Notes: generated by a model not told the origin, from the sequence alone. A stretch of 52,543 nt of DNA from an uncultured Eubacterium sp. (GCA_905234995.1 CAJOJV010000005.1:1-52543); one strand, 5' to 3'. Shown: positions 1-7,688, counted from the stretch's first letter. Program-made: numbers and translations.

Positions 1-517
1 CAGGGTTGCAATCTCAACGGCCAGAGCGGGCAACGTTATCGGCGGCGGCGATTTCTCGGTTGACAGGATCATTCCCGATTGCGTCAGGGCCGCTCAGAAG
101 GGCGAAAGCATTATTGTGAGAAATCCGTATTCAACCCGCCCGTATCAGCACGTGCTGGAGCCGCTTTTTGCATATTTGATGATTGCCGCAAGGCAGTATG
201 AGGATATCACGGTGGCGGGCAGCTATAACGTCGGACCCGACGATGTTGATTGCTATCAGACGGGCGCGCTTGTGGATTTGTTTGTGAGCAAATGGGGCAA
301 TGGCTTAACCTGGGTTAATCAGTATGACGGCGGCCCTCACGAGGCAAACTTCCTTAAGCTTGACAGCTCAAAAATCAAAAAAACCTTTGGGTGGAAGCCC
401 AAGTGGAATCTTGATACGGCCATAGAAAAAACCGTTCAGTGGACGAAGTGCTGGCTGAGCGGCGAAAACATTAAAGATTGTATGGAAAAGCAGATTAACG
501 AGTTTAATAAGCTTTAG
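1..517 (+). CDS. rfbG: CDP-glucose 4,6-dehydratase, C-terminal part (5' end outside window)
   Basis: Cytoplasmic short-chain dehydrogenase/reductase that converts CDP-glucose to CDP-4-keto-6-deoxyglucose, the first committed step to CDP-linked dideoxy sugars. The frame is open from base 2, so the gene enters from the left; only about the last 171 residues are here. The visible part carries the block ARAGNVIGGGDFSVDRIIPD followed by RPYQHVLEPL, both characteristic of RfbG rather than of dTDP-glucose dehydratases. The N-terminal NAD-binding Rossmann motif and the catalytic Tyr-x-x-x-Lys lie outside. It is followed after 42 bp by a glycosyltransferase and further on by an aminotransferase and an epimerase, which fits nucleotide-sugar synthesis for a surface glycan. 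Family assignment is firm; that CDP-glucose is the substrate rests on family similarity. Confidence 0.9.
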   Translation, partial: RVAISTARAGNVIGGGDFSVDRIIPDCVRAAQKGESIIVRNPYSTRPYQHVLEPLFAYLMIAARQYEDITVAGSYNVGPDDVDCYQTGALVDLFVSKWGNGLTWVNQYDGGPHEANFLKLDSSKIKKTFGWKPKWNLDTAIEKTVQWTKCWLSGENIKDCMEKQINEFNKL

Positions 518-559
518 ACTTAATTACGGAAAGACGAGGTGAAGTGTGTGGGAGATAAT

Positions 560-1537
560 ATGGTATCCATTCTGTGCCTGGCATATAATCACGAAAAATA
601 TATAAGGCAATGCTTAGACAGCCTGGTTTGTCAGAAGTTTGATCACGATTATGAGATCATTGTCCATGATGACGCTTCAACAGACGGCACAAGAAGTATT
701 ATTGAAGAATATGCCGAAAAATATCCCGATCTTATCAAGCCTATATTCCAAACCGAGAATCAGTATTCTAAAGGCGTAAAAATGGCAGAAACGTTGCTTT
801 ATCCTGCCGTGGCACCGGAAACAAAATATGTAGCATACTGCGAATGTGATGATTACTGGTGCGATGAGTATAAGATTCAGAAACAGTTTAATGCATTGGA
901 AAGCAATCCGAATTGTAGCTTTTGCGTAACAAAGGTGCTCAAGGTTACCGAAGGAGGTGAAAGCACGAATGAGTATCTTCCTCCAAATGATATAAAAGGC
1001 GGAATTATAAAAAGCAGAGAATTTATAAGGATGACTTGTTATGAAAGATATGCGTTTCAAACCGCAAGCTATATGCATCCTATAAAATATGAACGCGAAA
1101 TGCAATCTGTTCCAACGTTTATTCAAATATGTAGCGCAGGCGATATGGTTAAATTGTGGCTATATGGTGATAAAGGCGATGTTTTTTATATTGATGAAGC
1201 AACGGCATGTCATAGGTTAGAAAGTATGGGCAGTTGGACAGAAAGAATTGCTATGAACGAAAAACTATATATAGAACACCTTGAAAACATGATTGAGACT
1301 GCCAAAGAATACAATAAATATACAAAAGGGAAATACAATGCTTATTGCAAATATTATATAACTCAAAGAAAGTGGATGGTTGCACATTATACCGAAGATT
1401 ACCGCGAAATGGTCAAAAAAGAATATAGAAAATACTTTGATGAGCTGAGCTTTCGCGAAAGATTATTTGCTTTTTTAAATGTTTATTTTCCCCACATAGT
1501 AATGGTCAGAAACTTTATTTTAAAAAGAAAAAAGTAA
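560..1537 (+). CDS. Family 2 glycosyltransferase
   Basis: Predicted cytoplasmic GT-A fold transferase adding a sugar to a surface polysaccharide. The N-terminus MVSILCLAYNHEKYIRQCLD, the block IIVHDDASTDGT and the metal-binding acidic motif ECDDYW (near residue 95) are those of GT2. I chose ATG 560 over the in-frame GTG at 539 because a GGGAG lies 5 nt before it and GT2 proteins begin right at the first beta strand; this gives 325 residues. The base composition is clearly more A+T-rich than in the flanking sugar genes, as expected of glycan genes exchanged by transfer. The last codons read AGA AAA AAG TAA and contain the heptamer A AAA AAG; a -1 shift there would bypass the stop and add a hydrophobic segment (see findings). 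Acceptor and donor are unknown. Confidence 0.88.
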   Translation: MVSILCLAYNHEKYIRQCLDSLVCQKFDHDYEIIVHDDASTDGTRSIIEEYAEKYPDLIKPIFQTENQYSKGVKMAETLLYPAVAPETKYVAYCECDDYWCDEYKIQKQFNALESNPNCSFCVTKVLKVTEGGESTNEYLPPNDIKGGIIKSREFIRMTCYERYAFQTASYMHPIKYEREMQSVPTFIQICSAGDMVKLWLYGDKGDVFYIDEATACHRLESMGSWTERIAMNEKLYIEHLENMIETAKEYNKYTKGKYNAYCKYYITQRKWMVAHYTEDYREMVKKEYRKYFDELSFRERLFAFLNVYFPHIVMVRNFILKRKK

Positions 1538-1605
1538 TTGTTGGATTGGCAATGTTTTTTGCTACAGCGTTGTTTATATTGATGCTAAACATAAGGGTTT
1601 TGTAA
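1528..1605 (+). other. Candidate -1 frameshift site and hydrophobic extension
   Basis: The heptamer A AAA AAG (1528-1534) is in the zero frame just before the stop TAA (1535-1537) of the glycosyltransferase. In the -1 frame, reading continues from GTA ATT GTT through 23 codons to TAA at 1603-1605, encoding VIVGLAMFFATALFILMLNI plus three residues, a textbook membrane helix length. No separate ribosome binding site serves this stretch. It is either programmed frameshifting or the trace of a one-base change in a once longer gene. Confidence 0.4.
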
Positions 1606-1631
1606 GAATAAATAGGAAATGGAGAAAAAAT

Positions 1632-2750
1632 ATGATTAAATCATCTCGCGGTTGCTGCGGCGAAGAAGAGCTTGCGCAGGTAAAAGAAGCGTTTGATTAC
1701 GGCTATTTTGGCTTAGCATTTAAGGTTAATGAGTTTGAAGAAAAGCTCGGCAAATATTTGAATACAGACCGAGAGGTTATAGCTGTTAATACAGGAACCT
1801 CTGCTTTGCATATTGCCTTGGATGCAATCGGTGTTACCGAAGGAGATGAAGTAATTCTTCCCTCTTTCACTTTTGTTGCAACAGCTCAGGCTATTTCTGC
1901 CTGCGGTGCAAAACCGGTATTTTGTGAGATTAATCCGAAAACGATGCTAATAGATATTGAGGATGTTAAAAGCAAAATTACCGATAAAACAAAAGTTATT
2001 ATGCCCGTTCATTATGCGGGTGCAGCGTGCGATATGGATGCCCTGATGGAAATCAAGGAGCAATACGAAATAAGAATTGTAGAGGATGCCGCACATGCAA
2101 TCGGCTCTGAACACAAAGGGAAAAAGATCGGCTCTTTTGGTGATGTAACTTGCTTTAGCTTTGATTCAATTAAAGTTATGACTTGCGGTGAAGGCGGTGC
2201 TGTTGTTACAGATGATATTGAGTTGGCAGAAACCATTCGCAAAAAAAGACTGCTTGGTATAGACAGAAAAGCTATGCACGTTAAAGATTGGAAACAGCGT
2301 TCTTGGATTTACGATGTTCCGTTTGACGGTTACAGATATCATATGAGCAATATTAATGCTGCAATCGGATTGGCGCAACTTGAAAAAATAGATAAATTTA
2401 TTGCAAGAAGGCGCGAAATCTGCAAGTTGTATATGGATGTTTTGAAGGATGTTGAACAGATTGAGTTGCCTGTCAGCAATTTTTCCACGATTGCTCCGTT
2501 TATGTTCGTCATTAAGGTTAAGGATTCAAAGCGAGATGCTTTAAAATCATATTTGATGGAGCACGATATTGAAAGCGGCATTAGCTATATTCCGTGTCAT
2601 ACATTCAGTTATTATCAGGACGGAACGGATTTTCTGATAACCGATGAAGTGTTTAAGGGAGTTTTATGCCTTCCGCTGCATTATGAATTAACGGATGATG
2701 ATGTGTGCGAGGTTGCAAAAACAATTAAGAATTTTTTTGCCGAAAATTGA
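1632..2750 (+). CDS. DegT/DnrJ/EryC1/StrS-family sugar aminotransferase
   Basis: PLP-dependent fold-type I aminotransferase that puts an amino group from glutamate (typically) on a keto-sugar nucleotide. The 372-residue length is usual. Visible landmarks: the PLP phosphate-binding NTGTSALH (residues 53-60), the pyridine-contacting Asp of EDAAHA (151-156) and the Schiff-base lysine Lys181 in SIKVMTCGEGGAV. The lysine matters: the related dehydratase RfbH (E1) has histidine there, so this is an aminotransferase, not the dideoxysugar dehydratase. Start ATG 1632 follows a GGAG 7 nt upstream. The gene is A+T-rich like the preceding glycosyltransferase. Together with the CDP-glucose dehydratase it suggests an amino-deoxysugar; the exact substrate (CDP- or dTDP-linked, C3 or C4 keto) cannot be told. 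Confidence 0.9.
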   Translation: MIKSSRGCCGEEELAQVKEAFDYGYFGLAFKVNEFEEKLGKYLNTDREVIAVNTGTSALHIALDAIGVTEGDEVILPSFTFVATAQAISACGAKPVFCEINPKTMLIDIEDVKSKITDKTKVIMPVHYAGAACDMDALMEIKEQYEIRIVEDAAHAIGSEHKGKKIGSFGDVTCFSFDSIKVMTCGEGGAVVTDDIELAETIRKKRLLGIDRKAMHVKDWKQRSWIYDVPFDGYRYHMSNINAAIGLAQLEKIDKFIARRREICKLYMDVLKDVEQIELPVSNFSTIAPFMFVIKVKDSKRDALKSYLMEHDIESGISYIPCHTFSYYQDGTDFLITDEVFKGVLCLPLHYELTDDDVCEVAKTIKNFFAEN

Positions 2751-2762
2751 AAGGAATAATCA

Positions 2763-3344
2763 GTGATTCAGAAGTTTGAATTTGAAAAGCTTTCGCTTGA
2801 CGGGGCATATCTCATAAAGCCGTTTTATGCTCCTGATGAGCGCGGAGGCTTTGTTAAGGATTATAATATAGACACCTTTCGCGCAAACGGCATTGACCAC
2901 GAGCTGAAAGAGGTTTTTTATACAATTTCAAAAAAAGGCGTTATCAGGGCGCTTCATTTTCAGCTTGTTCGGCAGCAGCCCAAGCTTGTGCGCTGCATAA
3001 GCGGGCATGTGTATGACGTTATCGTTGATTTGCGCCCCGAATCTCCAAGCTTCGGGCAGTGGCAGGGCTTTGATTTAACGGGGGATAACAGGCTCAGCCT
3101 ATATATTCCCGCTTATTTCGGGCACGGCTATCTTGTGCTGGAGGATTCCGTTGTCAGCTACAAATGCGGCGAGGTCTTTTACGGCGAGGGCGATTCGGGC
3201 ATTATGTATAACGATGCGCAAATCGGTATCGACTGGCCGTTTGAAAAAATAGGCGGCATTGAAAATCTGATTATCAGCGATAAGGACAAATGCCTGATGT
3301 CTCTTGAGGAATACAAGCAGATTATTAGTGAAAAGCAGGGCTGA
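2763..3344 (+). CDS. dTDP-4-dehydrorhamnose 3,5-epimerase-family protein (RmlC-like)
   Basis: Cupin-type sugar nucleotide epimerase acting on a 4-keto-6-deoxyhexose. RmlC landmarks are present: RALHFQ with the catalytic His65, QPKLVRCISGHVYDVIVDLR with Lys74, SYKCGEVFY with Tyr133, and the C-terminal NDAQIGIDWP block. The start is GTG 2763, backed by AAGGA seven bases upstream and 12 bp after the aminotransferase stop, so the two are co-translated. The length (193 residues) is normal. No RmlA, RmlB or RmlD is visible nearby, and a CDP-glucose dehydratase is, so it may work on a CDP- rather than a dTDP-sugar; one-carbon (C3 or C5) epimerases belong to the same family. Confidence 0.85.
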   Translation: MIQKFEFEKLSLDGAYLIKPFYAPDERGGFVKDYNIDTFRANGIDHELKEVFYTISKKGVIRALHFQLVRQQPKLVRCISGHVYDVIVDLRPESPSFGQWQGFDLTGDNRLSLYIPAYFGHGYLVLEDSVVSYKCGEVFYGEGDSGIMYNDAQIGIDWPFEKIGGIENLIISDKDKCLMSLEEYKQIISEKQG

Positions 3345-3350
3345 TAAAAC

Positions 3351-3887
3351 GTGATTCATAAGTATCTTTCATATTTGTATGACCTGCCCGTGCTGGATTA
3401 TTTTTTGATTGCAGCCGTCGGCGTTGCTTTCTGGGCAGGGATTGCGGTTTTGGCAGAAAACAAAAAATGGTGGAAGCCCTTCAACGGCGTTGCGTTTGGG
3501 TTGAGCGCGGCGGCAATTCTTTTAGTAACCGTTGTTGCAAGAAATTACAGCGTGGCTGGCTATTCTATGGTGCCCTTTGCTTCATTTTCGCTTGCTAAAA
3601 CCTATACGGACGTGTATTCGGAGGTTGCGCTCAACAGCATATTATTCCTGCCGCTCGGCTTAACTCTTCCGTACACTGCGGCAGGCAGGGCAAAGCATCC
3701 TGTATTGCTTGCGATAATGGCTTCGTGCGCCTTTTCAGTGTTGATTGAGGTTTGCCAATACATATTCAGGCTTGGCTTTGCAGAGATTGACGACGTGATT
3801 TTCAACACTCTCGGCGCGGCAATCGGCGCCTGCTCTTATTTACTCGCAAGGCTGATTCCGAATAAAAAAGCCAAGGGAAATGGCTGA
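3351..3887 (+). CDS. VanZ-like membrane protein
   Basis: Polytopic membrane protein of 178 residues with about five hydrophobic segments. The VanZ signature is clear: NSILFLPLGLTLPY near residues 95-108 and, later, a helix with IEVCQYIFR followed by EIDDVIFNTLGAAIGA. Start GTG 3351 lies 6 bp after the epimerase stop with AGGG about 10 bp upstream. VanZ proteins are named for low-level teicoplanin resistance, but most family members have no known role and sit, as here, among surface-glycan genes. Resistance should not be inferred. Confidence 0.82.
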   Translation: MIHKYLSYLYDLPVLDYFLIAAVGVAFWAGIAVLAENKKWWKPFNGVAFGLSAAAILLVTVVARNYSVAGYSMVPFASFSLAKTYTDVYSEVALNSILFLPLGLTLPYTAAGRAKHPVLLAIMASCAFSVLIEVCQYIFRLGFAEIDDVIFNTLGAAIGACSYLLARLIPNKKAKGNG

Positions 3888-3920
3888 ATATTATATTAAT
3901 TCCGTTTTGGAGAAGTACTT

Positions 3921-4724
3921 ATGGAAGATAAAATTTCCGTGATTATGGGCTGCTATAATTGCGAAAAAACCCTTCGGAAAGCAATTGATTCAATCATTGC
4001 TCAGACCTATGAAAACTGGATAATGATTTGCTGCGATGATGGCTCAACCGACGGCACTTACGGGATTTTAAATGAGTATAAGGAGAAGTATCCCGATAAA
4101 TTTATCGTCCTGAAAAACGAGGAAAACAAAAAGCTTGCCTATACGCTTAACAAATGCCTCGAGTATGTTGAAACGGAGTTCGTTGCCAGAATGGATGCGG
4201 ATGACGAAGCCCTCCCTCAAAGATTTGAAAAGCAGTTGAAATTTCTTAAAGACCATCCCGAGCTGATGGTTTGCGGAACAAGGAGATTTGTTTTTAACGA
4301 ATTTTCAGGCAGGGAATATGTGTCGCAAATAGAGCTGAAGCCAGATAAATTCACACTCCACAGGGGTGCGCCGTTTTTTCATCCGACGATTATGTGCCGC
4401 AGGGAAATGTATGATGTGCTTGGCGGTTACCGAGACATTAAATCAACCGTCAGATGTGAGGACAGGGATTTGTGGTTTCGCTTCTTTGCAAAGGGCTTTG
4501 AGGGCGAAAATCTTGATGAGCCGCTTTACAGAATGCGCGAGGACAGGGCGCTGATAAATCGCATTACACCGGGAAGCAGGCTGAGCCGTTTTAAAACGGA
4601 TTTGCGCGGCTACAGGCTTTTAAAGTATCCGCTGAGTTGGTATTGGAAACCGGTTTTTCATCTGGCAAAAATCCTCGTTCCGAATCCGCTGGTGATTATG
4701 TATTATAAGTTTTTCAGACATTAA
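3921..4724 (+). CDS. Family 2 glycosyltransferase
   Basis: Second GT2 enzyme of the cluster, 267 residues. It has the N-terminal KISVIMGCYNCEKTLRKAID, the nucleotide-binding DDGSTDGT and the metal-binding ARMDADDEALPQRFEKQ (DxD near residues 92-95). The catalytic-base region near HPTIMCRREM and CEDRDLWFRF is also in place. Start ATG 3921 has GGAG 7 nt upstream. It resembles capsule and lipopolysaccharide GT2 enzymes that transfer a single hexose from a UDP-sugar; donor and acceptor are not predictable. The C-terminus is amphipathic with basic residues and may lie on the membrane. Confidence 0.9.
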   Translation: MEDKISVIMGCYNCEKTLRKAIDSIIAQTYENWIMICCDDGSTDGTYGILNEYKEKYPDKFIVLKNEENKKLAYTLNKCLEYVETEFVARMDADDEALPQRFEKQLKFLKDHPELMVCGTRRFVFNEFSGREYVSQIELKPDKFTLHRGAPFFHPTIMCRREMYDVLGGYRDIKSTVRCEDRDLWFRFFAKGFEGENLDEPLYRMREDRALINRITPGSRLSRFKTDLRGYRLLKYPLSWYWKPVFHLAKILVPNPLVIMYYKFFRH

Positions 4725-4743
4725 AAAGGAAAGCTGCAGACAA

Positions 4744-5802
4744 ATGAAGGAAAAGCAGGAATTCAGTTTAAACAGAATATTTGATTACAGAGCGGAAATC
4801 TTTGGATTATCCGCTTTAATGATTGTTTATCATCATTTAGGAAACAGAGGGTTTCCGGGCATAGATTTATTGCCGGGCTTTATAGCAAATACGATTACGT
4901 TTGTGCTGTCAAAGGCATATCTCGGTGTTGACGTTTTTGTGTTCTTATCTGCTATCGGACTGTGTTCGTCAATGAGCCGCAATTCGGTTAAGGATTTTTA
5001 TGTTCACCGTCTTTTGAGAGTGGGAATAACCTGGATTTTGATAATGACGCCTGTTTTCGTTTACGAGGATATATTAAATTCTCAAGGGGGGGTGGCAGGC
5101 TTCCTGCTTGACGTCTCAACATTAAGATATTGGGTCGATCACAGCCATTACAACACGCCTTGGTTTGTGCCGTTTATTATGGCGCTATATCTGATATTCC
5201 CGCTTGTGTACAAGCTGGATATAAAAACGAAGCACATTAGCACGGTTGCTTTCTTTCTGCTTTCAACGGGCTTCGTTATATTTTCTCAGTTTTATACAAC
5301 CGCGTTTTATACGGATTTCACATTCCCTTTATCACGACTGCCGATTTTCTTTTTCGGAGTTTCGATTTACAAGTATATTATAGACGGCGCAGAGATAAAA
5401 AAGAGTTTGATGTATGTTTTCACGGCAATCGTTCTTGCTCTTTATATTATGTGGTCATTCCTTGATTTAGAGGACGGATTGGATAAGCTTTGCGCAAGCG
5501 TTATTGCGTTTGGCTTTGTAATGATATACTCCTGTTTCAGATGTGCAATTAATATTACATGGATAACGAAGGCTCTTGCGTTTATCGGTGCGGTTTCGCT
5601 GGAAATGTATCTTATTCATCACGGCGTAATACTTAGAGCGATTGACGGATACAATGTGCCGAATCTGCTTTTTGCTTCAATGTATATTCTGTTGCCTCTG
5701 ATATCGCTTGCACTTTCAATGGTTTATTCTTATTTATCAAAGAAGCTGCAGGCATTAATATTAAAGAACAGCAAGCAAATCGAAACATCAAAAGCCGAGT
5801 GA
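4744..5802 (+). CDS. Acyltransferase family 3 (OafA/YrhL-like) membrane protein
   Basis: Integral membrane O-acyltransferase of 352 residues with about ten hydrophobic segments. Family landmarks: an early helix with LSALMIVYHHLGN (His near residues 28-29), then LGVDVFVFLSAIGL and the arginine block FYVHRLLRVGITW. Such enzymes bring acetyl or succinyl groups across the membrane to sugars, so this would decorate the glycan made by the upstream genes. It is the last gene of the cluster: its TGA stop lies in the loop of a terminator hairpin. RBS AAGGAAAG is about 11 bp before ATG 4744. The acyl group and target are inferred from context only. Confidence 0.85.
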   Translation: MKEKQEFSLNRIFDYRAEIFGLSALMIVYHHLGNRGFPGIDLLPGFIANTITFVLSKAYLGVDVFVFLSAIGLCSSMSRNSVKDFYVHRLLRVGITWILIMTPVFVYEDILNSQGGVAGFLLDVSTLRYWVDHSHYNTPWFVPFIMALYLIFPLVYKLDIKTKHISTVAFFLLSTGFVIFSQFYTTAFYTDFTFPLSRLPIFFFGVSIYKYIIDGAEIKKSLMYVFTAIVLALYIMWSFLDLEDGLDKLCASVIAFGFVMIYSCFRCAINITWITKALAFIGAVSLEMYLIHHGVILRAIDGYNVPNLLFASMYILLPLISLALSMVYSYLSKKLQALILKNSKQIETSKAE

Positions 5803-5815
5803 TCTCGGCTTTTTG
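5790..5815 (+). terminator. Rho-independent terminator of the glycan cluster
   Basis: AAAAGCCGAG and CTCGGCTTTT form a 10-bp stem with a TGAT loop, followed by a T run. The loop includes the acyltransferase stop codon, so the gene and its terminator overlap. Confidence 0.9.
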
Positions 5816-5817
5816 AT

Positions 5818-5846
5818 TTGACAAAATATATTTAAAGTATTAGAAT
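5818..5846 (+). promoter_or_regulatory. Sigma-A promoter for ilvA
   Basis: TTGACA (5818-5823), 17 bp spacer, TAGAAT (5841-5846). It starts right after the upstream terminator; the expected transcript start is about 25 bp before the gene, leaving no room for a leader regulator. Confidence 0.8.
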
Positions 5847-5878
5847 AGCATTTACATTATATTAAAGAAGGCGAAATT

Positions 5879-7078
5879 ATGCTTACACTGGACAGGGTTT
5901 ACACTGCCTCCCGCGTATTGAAGGAGGTTTGCAGGGAAACCGATATGATTCTTGCGCCGAATCTTCGCAAGGATGCAAACATTTATCTTAAAACAGAAAA
6001 TCTGCAGGTTACGGGCTCCTTCAAGGTTCGCGGCGCGTATTTCAAAATCAGCCGCCTGACCGATGAGGAAAAGGCTCGCGGCGTTATTGCCTGCTCGGCG
6101 GGCAACCACGCGCAGGGCGTTGCGCTGGCTGCTTCAAAAAGCGGCATTAAGAGCATTATTTGCCTGCCCGACGGTGCGCCGATTTCAAAGGTTGAGGCAA
6201 CAAAGCGCTTCGGTGCAGAGGTGTGCATGGTTAAGGGCGTTTATGACGACGCTTATAACAAGGCAATTGAGCTTCGCGATGAGCACGGCTACAGCTTCAT
6301 TCATCCGTTTGACGACCCTGACGTTATTGCAGGGCAGGGCACAATCGGGCTTGAGATTATGGAGCAGCTGCCGAATGCGGACGTCGTTATCGTGCCAATC
6401 GGCGGCGGCGGACTGATTGCGGGCGTTGCTTACACAATCAAGCAGATAAATCCTAACTGCCGTGTTTACGGCGTTCAGGCTGCGGGTGCGCCGAGCATGC
6501 AGAAATCCATTGAGGATGGGGAGATTGAAACCCTCTCGGGCGTGCAGACCATTGCGGACGGCATTGCGGTTAAAACCCCGGGCACGCTCACCTATGAGCT
6601 CGTGCGTGATTACGTTGACGGCATCGTAACCGTTTCCGATGATGAAATCGCCCTTGGTATTTTAACCCTGCTTGAGCAGCAGAAGCTGATTGCGGAGGGC
6701 GCGGGCGCAGTTCCCGTTGCGGCGGTGCTTGCGGGTAAAATCCCGGATATTGAGGGCAAAAACGTTTGTTGCCTCGTTTCCGGCGGCAATATTGACGTTA
6801 CGATTCTTTCCCGCGTTATTGAGCGAGGACTTAAGATGAGCGGCAGAACGGCGAATATAACAATTGCCCTTTCCGATAAGCCCGGCCAGCTCACCGCCGT
6901 ATCCAAAATTATTTCCGAAACCGGCGCAAATGTAACGAGCATTAATTACGACAGCACGGATTTGGATATGAACATCACGGATTGCTATCTTAGAATTTCC
7001 GTTGAAACAAGGGATTATGCCCACATCGTTTCAATCAAGCAGGCGCTAAAGGCAGCAGGCTTTGAAGTTATAGATTAA
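5879..7078 (+). CDS. ilvA: Threonine ammonia-lyase with C-terminal ACT domain
   Basis: Cytoplasmic PLP enzyme that deaminates threonine to 2-oxobutanoate, the entry to isoleucine, and usually also serine. The N-terminal domain has the Schiff-base Lys49 in TGSFKVRGAY, SAGNHAQGVA and the phosphate-binding loop PIGGGGLIAG. A C-terminal ACT domain (about 320-399, starting near ITIALSDKPGQL) replaces the tandem regulatory domains of the E. coli IlvA type. At 399 residues it matches the medium form found in many Firmicutes, which may serve biosynthesis or catabolism. RBS AAGAAGG precedes ATG 5879. The next gene is ridA, which removes the enamine/imine product, and ilvC lies 6 kb downstream. Confidence 0.93.
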   Translation: MLTLDRVYTASRVLKEVCRETDMILAPNLRKDANIYLKTENLQVTGSFKVRGAYFKISRLTDEEKARGVIACSAGNHAQGVALAASKSGIKSIICLPDGAPISKVEATKRFGAEVCMVKGVYDDAYNKAIELRDEHGYSFIHPFDDPDVIAGQGTIGLEIMEQLPNADVVIVPIGGGGLIAGVAYTIKQINPNCRVYGVQAAGAPSMQKSIEDGEIETLSGVQTIADGIAVKTPGTLTYELVRDYVDGIVTVSDDEIALGILTLLEQQKLIAEGAGAVPVAAVLAGKIPDIEGKNVCCLVSGGNIDVTILSRVIERGLKMSGRTANITIALSDKPGQLTAVSKIISETGANVTSINYDSTDLDMNITDCYLRISVETRDYAHIVSIKQALKAAGFEVID

Positions 7079-7085
7079 TTTATAA

Positions 7086-7138
7086 TCGGAGCGCAGCGAC
7101 CTCTGACTGACCACTGGACACTGGTCACTGACCACTAA
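7086..7138. repeat. Interspersed repeat (GTGGTCAGTG type), copy 1
   Basis: The ilvA-ridA spacer reads TCGGAGCGCAGCGACC and then a run of CACTGGACACTGGTCACTG-type words. Its reverse complement matches the unit at 36311-36364 before metG: both have GTGGTCAGTG words and end in GGTCGCTGCGCTCCGA. It lies inside a probable operon and is presumably transcribed. Confidence 0.75.
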
Positions 7139-7153
7139 CAAAGGAGAATTATT

Positions 7154-7525
7154 ATGGAATACGTATCAACCAACAATGCCCCTGGCGCAATCGGACCTTA
7201 CAGCCAGGCAGTTAAGGCAAACGGTTTTCTTTTCACAAGCGGGCAGATTGCAATTAACCCCGCAACGGGCGCCGTTGAGGCAACCACGATTGAGGGGCAG
7301 ACCGAGCAGGTCTGCAAAAATCTGAAGGCAGTCTGCGAAGCAGCAGGCACGAGCCTTGATAAAGCTGTTAAAACGGTTTGCTTCCTTGCGGATATAAATG
7401 ATTTTGCCGCATTTAACGAGGTTTACGGCAGATATTTCACGGCGAAGCCCGCACGCTCCTGCGTTGCAGTTAAGGATTTGCCGAAGGCAGTTCTCTGCGA
7501 GGTTGAAGTAATCGCAGAGCTGTAA
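7154..7525 (+). CDS. ridA: RidA-family enamine/imine deaminase
   Basis: Small trimeric enzyme of 123 residues that hydrolyses 2-aminoacrylate and 2-aminocrotonate, the reactive products released by IlvA, and so protects PLP enzymes. The family motifs are complete: IGPYSQAVKANGFLFTSGQI, the carboxylate-binding Arg101 in PARSCVAV and Glu116 in LCEVEVIAEL. RBS AAAGGAG stands 8 bp before ATG 7154. It follows ilvA by 75 bp on the same strand without a terminator, so both are probably made together, a pairing seen in many genomes. Confidence 0.93.
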   Translation: MEYVSTNNAPGAIGPYSQAVKANGFLFTSGQIAINPATGAVEATTIEGQTEQVCKNLKAVCEAAGTSLDKAVKTVCFLADINDFAAFNEVYGRYFTAKPARSCVAVKDLPKAVLCEVEVIAEL

Positions 7526-7529
7526 ACAA

Positions 7530-7640
7530 CTAAATTCGCCTGAAGGCGAGCGAAATTTGCCGGTGGCAAGCTAAAAGCTGTTAGCTGCAAAGCAATTTAG
7601 CTAATGTGAAGCATTAATTTAGCTGTGATAACAATTTAGC
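7530..7640. repeat. Array of mini-hairpins with 7-nt linkers (ATTTAGC type)
   Basis: Between ridA and its terminator, short perfect hairpins alternate with a near-constant linker: TCGCC-TGAA-GGCGA (7536-7549), linker GCGAAAT, TTGCC-GGT-GGCAA (7557-7569), linker GCTAAAA, AGCT-GTT-AGCT, TGC-AAA-GCA, linker ATTTAGC (7595), TAATG-loop-CATTA (7602-7616), ATTTAGC (7617), TGT-GATA-ACA, ATTTAGC (7634). The linker changes orientation from GCxAAA to ATTTAGC in the middle. It is not CRISPR: the units are too short and each is itself palindromic. Confidence 0.7.
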
Positions 7641-7643
7641 AAA

Positions 7644-7675
7644 AAAGACCATTCCGTTTCGGAATGGTCTTTCTC
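7644..7675. terminator. Bidirectional terminator between ridA and htrA
   Basis: AAAGACCATTCC / GGAATGGTCTTT make a 12-bp perfect stem with a 5-nt loop GTTTC. A-rich sequence before and T-rich sequence after allow it to stop transcription from both convergent genes. Confidence 0.9.
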
Positions 7676-7688
7676 TTTGTTTTGCTTT

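Noticed and set aside
677-1126. 149-residue minus-strand frame inside the first glycosyltransferase
   Set aside because: Antisense shadow of a well-supported GT2 gene, without its own start signals.
3351-3887. Glycopeptide resistance by VanZ
   Set aside because: Only the family match is present; no vanA, vanH, vanX or regulator accompanies it or the copy at 37717.
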